15,160 nucleotides of DNA, from the NCBI GenBank assembly GCA_029262955.1, contig JAJCYL010000103.1, positions 1 to 15,160 of the forward strand, given 5' to 3'. Below, one piece after another: positions 14,481-15,160 of this stretch. The position numbers and the translations under genes are program-made. Position 1 is the stretch's first letter; each line of letters begins with the position of its first letter. The notes beneath the pieces were generated by a model. It searched no databases. It had not been told where the DNA came from and saw only the letters and a program-made list of their open reading frames with translations. Source of the DNA: Cytophagales bacterium. GTDB taxonomy: Bacteria; Bacteroidota; Bacteroidia; Cytophagales; Cyclobacteriaceae.

Positions 14481-15160
14481 CTATTTTATGAATACCTCTC
14501 TTCCTTCCAATCTATAATCGTATCCCATCGGTTTGAATACCAAGTCCAGGGCTTCGATTAAATTGTCCTTATAGAAATATCCTTTATAAGGTCGGGTGTC
14601 AATTGGCAGGCCAATAATATCTAAATCGAATTGTCGGCTCAATTCTGTAACCACTTTTTCGAACCTGTCATTGTCAAAATAAAATTCTCCAGCTACCCAT
14701 TTCTGACTGGCATCAAGGTCAAATATCCTTTCAATTATTTTTCCGTTTTCAACGAAGGCTTGTTCACCGCTGGTCAAAGTGATGCGCTGCGAGTCATTAC
14801 GAACTTCAACTGAACCTGTATAGCAACTGACCTCAAGAATTTCATTTTCATAGGAAACATCGAATGAAGTACCTACAACAATAGTTCTGTAATCATCTGT
14901 TACGACTTCGAATGATTTACCTTTAATTACATCGAATCTGGCCTTGCCAGACAACTCAATGCTCCTGCTCTCCTGCCAATTTTTATCATATGTAATGGTC
15001 GAAAGAGCATTTAGAGTAACCCCACTACCATCCGGTAGATTCACCGCTTTAATTTCACCGGTGCTACTTTCAATGGTGACTACGGTGTTGTTGGAAAAGA
15101 TGAAATAACCAGCTAGTAATAGAACCGAAACTGCCGCAGCTAGAGGCTGCCACAATAGAC
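14481..15160 (-). CDS. FecR-family anti-sigma factor regulator (5' end outside window)
   Basis: The frame is open to the right edge, so the N-terminal cytoplasmic part (usually about 80 residues that bind the sigma factor) is missing; the TTG at 15155 is not a real start. Visible: a membrane helix (PLAAAVSVLLLAGYFIF), the periplasmic FecR domain (TIESSTGEIKAVNLPDGSGV, TLNALSTITYDKNW, FEVVTDDYRTIVVGTSFDV), and a C-terminal DUF4974 domain (FYFDNDRFEKVVTELSRQF through DYRLEGREVFIK). DUF4974 is a small STN-like domain of Bacteroidota FecR proteins. FecR passes the signal from a ligand-loaded receptor to an ECF sigma factor, expected just right of the window. The receptor gene starts 1 base after its stop, so both are made together. 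Confidence 0.92.
   Translation of the reverse strand, partial: LLWQPLAAAVSVLLLAGYFIFSNNTVVTIESSTGEIKAVNLPDGSGVTLNALSTITYDKNWQESRSIELSGKARFDVIKGKSFEVVTDDYRTIVVGTSFDVSYENEILEVSCYTGSVEVRNDSQRITLTSGEQAFVENGKIIERIFDLDASQKWVAGEFYFDNDRFEKVVTELSRQFDLDIIGLPIDTRPYKGYFYKDNLIEALDLVFKPMGYDYRLEGREVFIK

Overview
The window reads as core chromosome of a Bacteroidota bacterium, most likely order Cytophagales. The grounds are AT-rich coding sequence, perfect TAnnTTTG promoter -7 elements of the Bacteroidota housekeeping type, weak or absent Shine-Dalgarno sequences, a FecR (DUF4974 type) plus STN-domain TonB receptor pair, a DUF3098 protein behind ftsX, and a possible type IX secretion C-terminal signal. The lineage is inferred from gene content; there is no rRNA or other marker here. 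The DNA is almost entirely coding, with no gene-free stretch over about 120 bases. No tRNA, rRNA, CRISPR array, insertion sequence or integrase was seen.

Layout. (1) 1-616 (+): C-terminal part of an unrecognised membrane-anchored protein that starts left of the window. (2) 654-4209 (+): a tight five-gene run, ftsX, DUF3098, uppP, truB, ribF, joined by 2-nt gaps and 4-nt overlaps, with a -7 box almost touching the ftsX start. It combines cell division/cell-wall control, undecaprenyl carrier recycling, tRNA pseudouridylation and FMN/FAD synthesis. (3) 4206-5348 (-): a lipoprotein of the sorbosone/PQQ-type sugar dehydrogenase propeller family, whose stop codon overlaps that of ribF. (4) 5408-8297 (+): an ABC-F ATPase, a coupled 67-residue protein and a YdcF/ElyC-like membrane protein. 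(5) 8305-10426 (-): a secreted protein of unknown role and a MacB-type ABC permease. (6) 10544-11815 (+): an exported protein of the family often labelled asparagine synthetase B in Bacteroidota, which looks instead like a ThuA/class I amidotransferase-like fold. (7) 11828-15160 (-): a TonB-dependent receptor and the FecR anti-sigma regulator upstream of it, cut by the right edge.

Several starts were corrected. DUF3098 begins at 1553, the secreted protein at 9108 and the MacB permease at 10426, while the TonB receptor truly needs a TTG start and truB a GTG start. No clearly new multi-gene system is visible. The observations most worth a second look are the G8 tract in the plug-domain RGG motif of the receptor, the doubtful asparagine synthetase family, the near-leaderless promoters, and the small protein coupled to the ABC-F gene.
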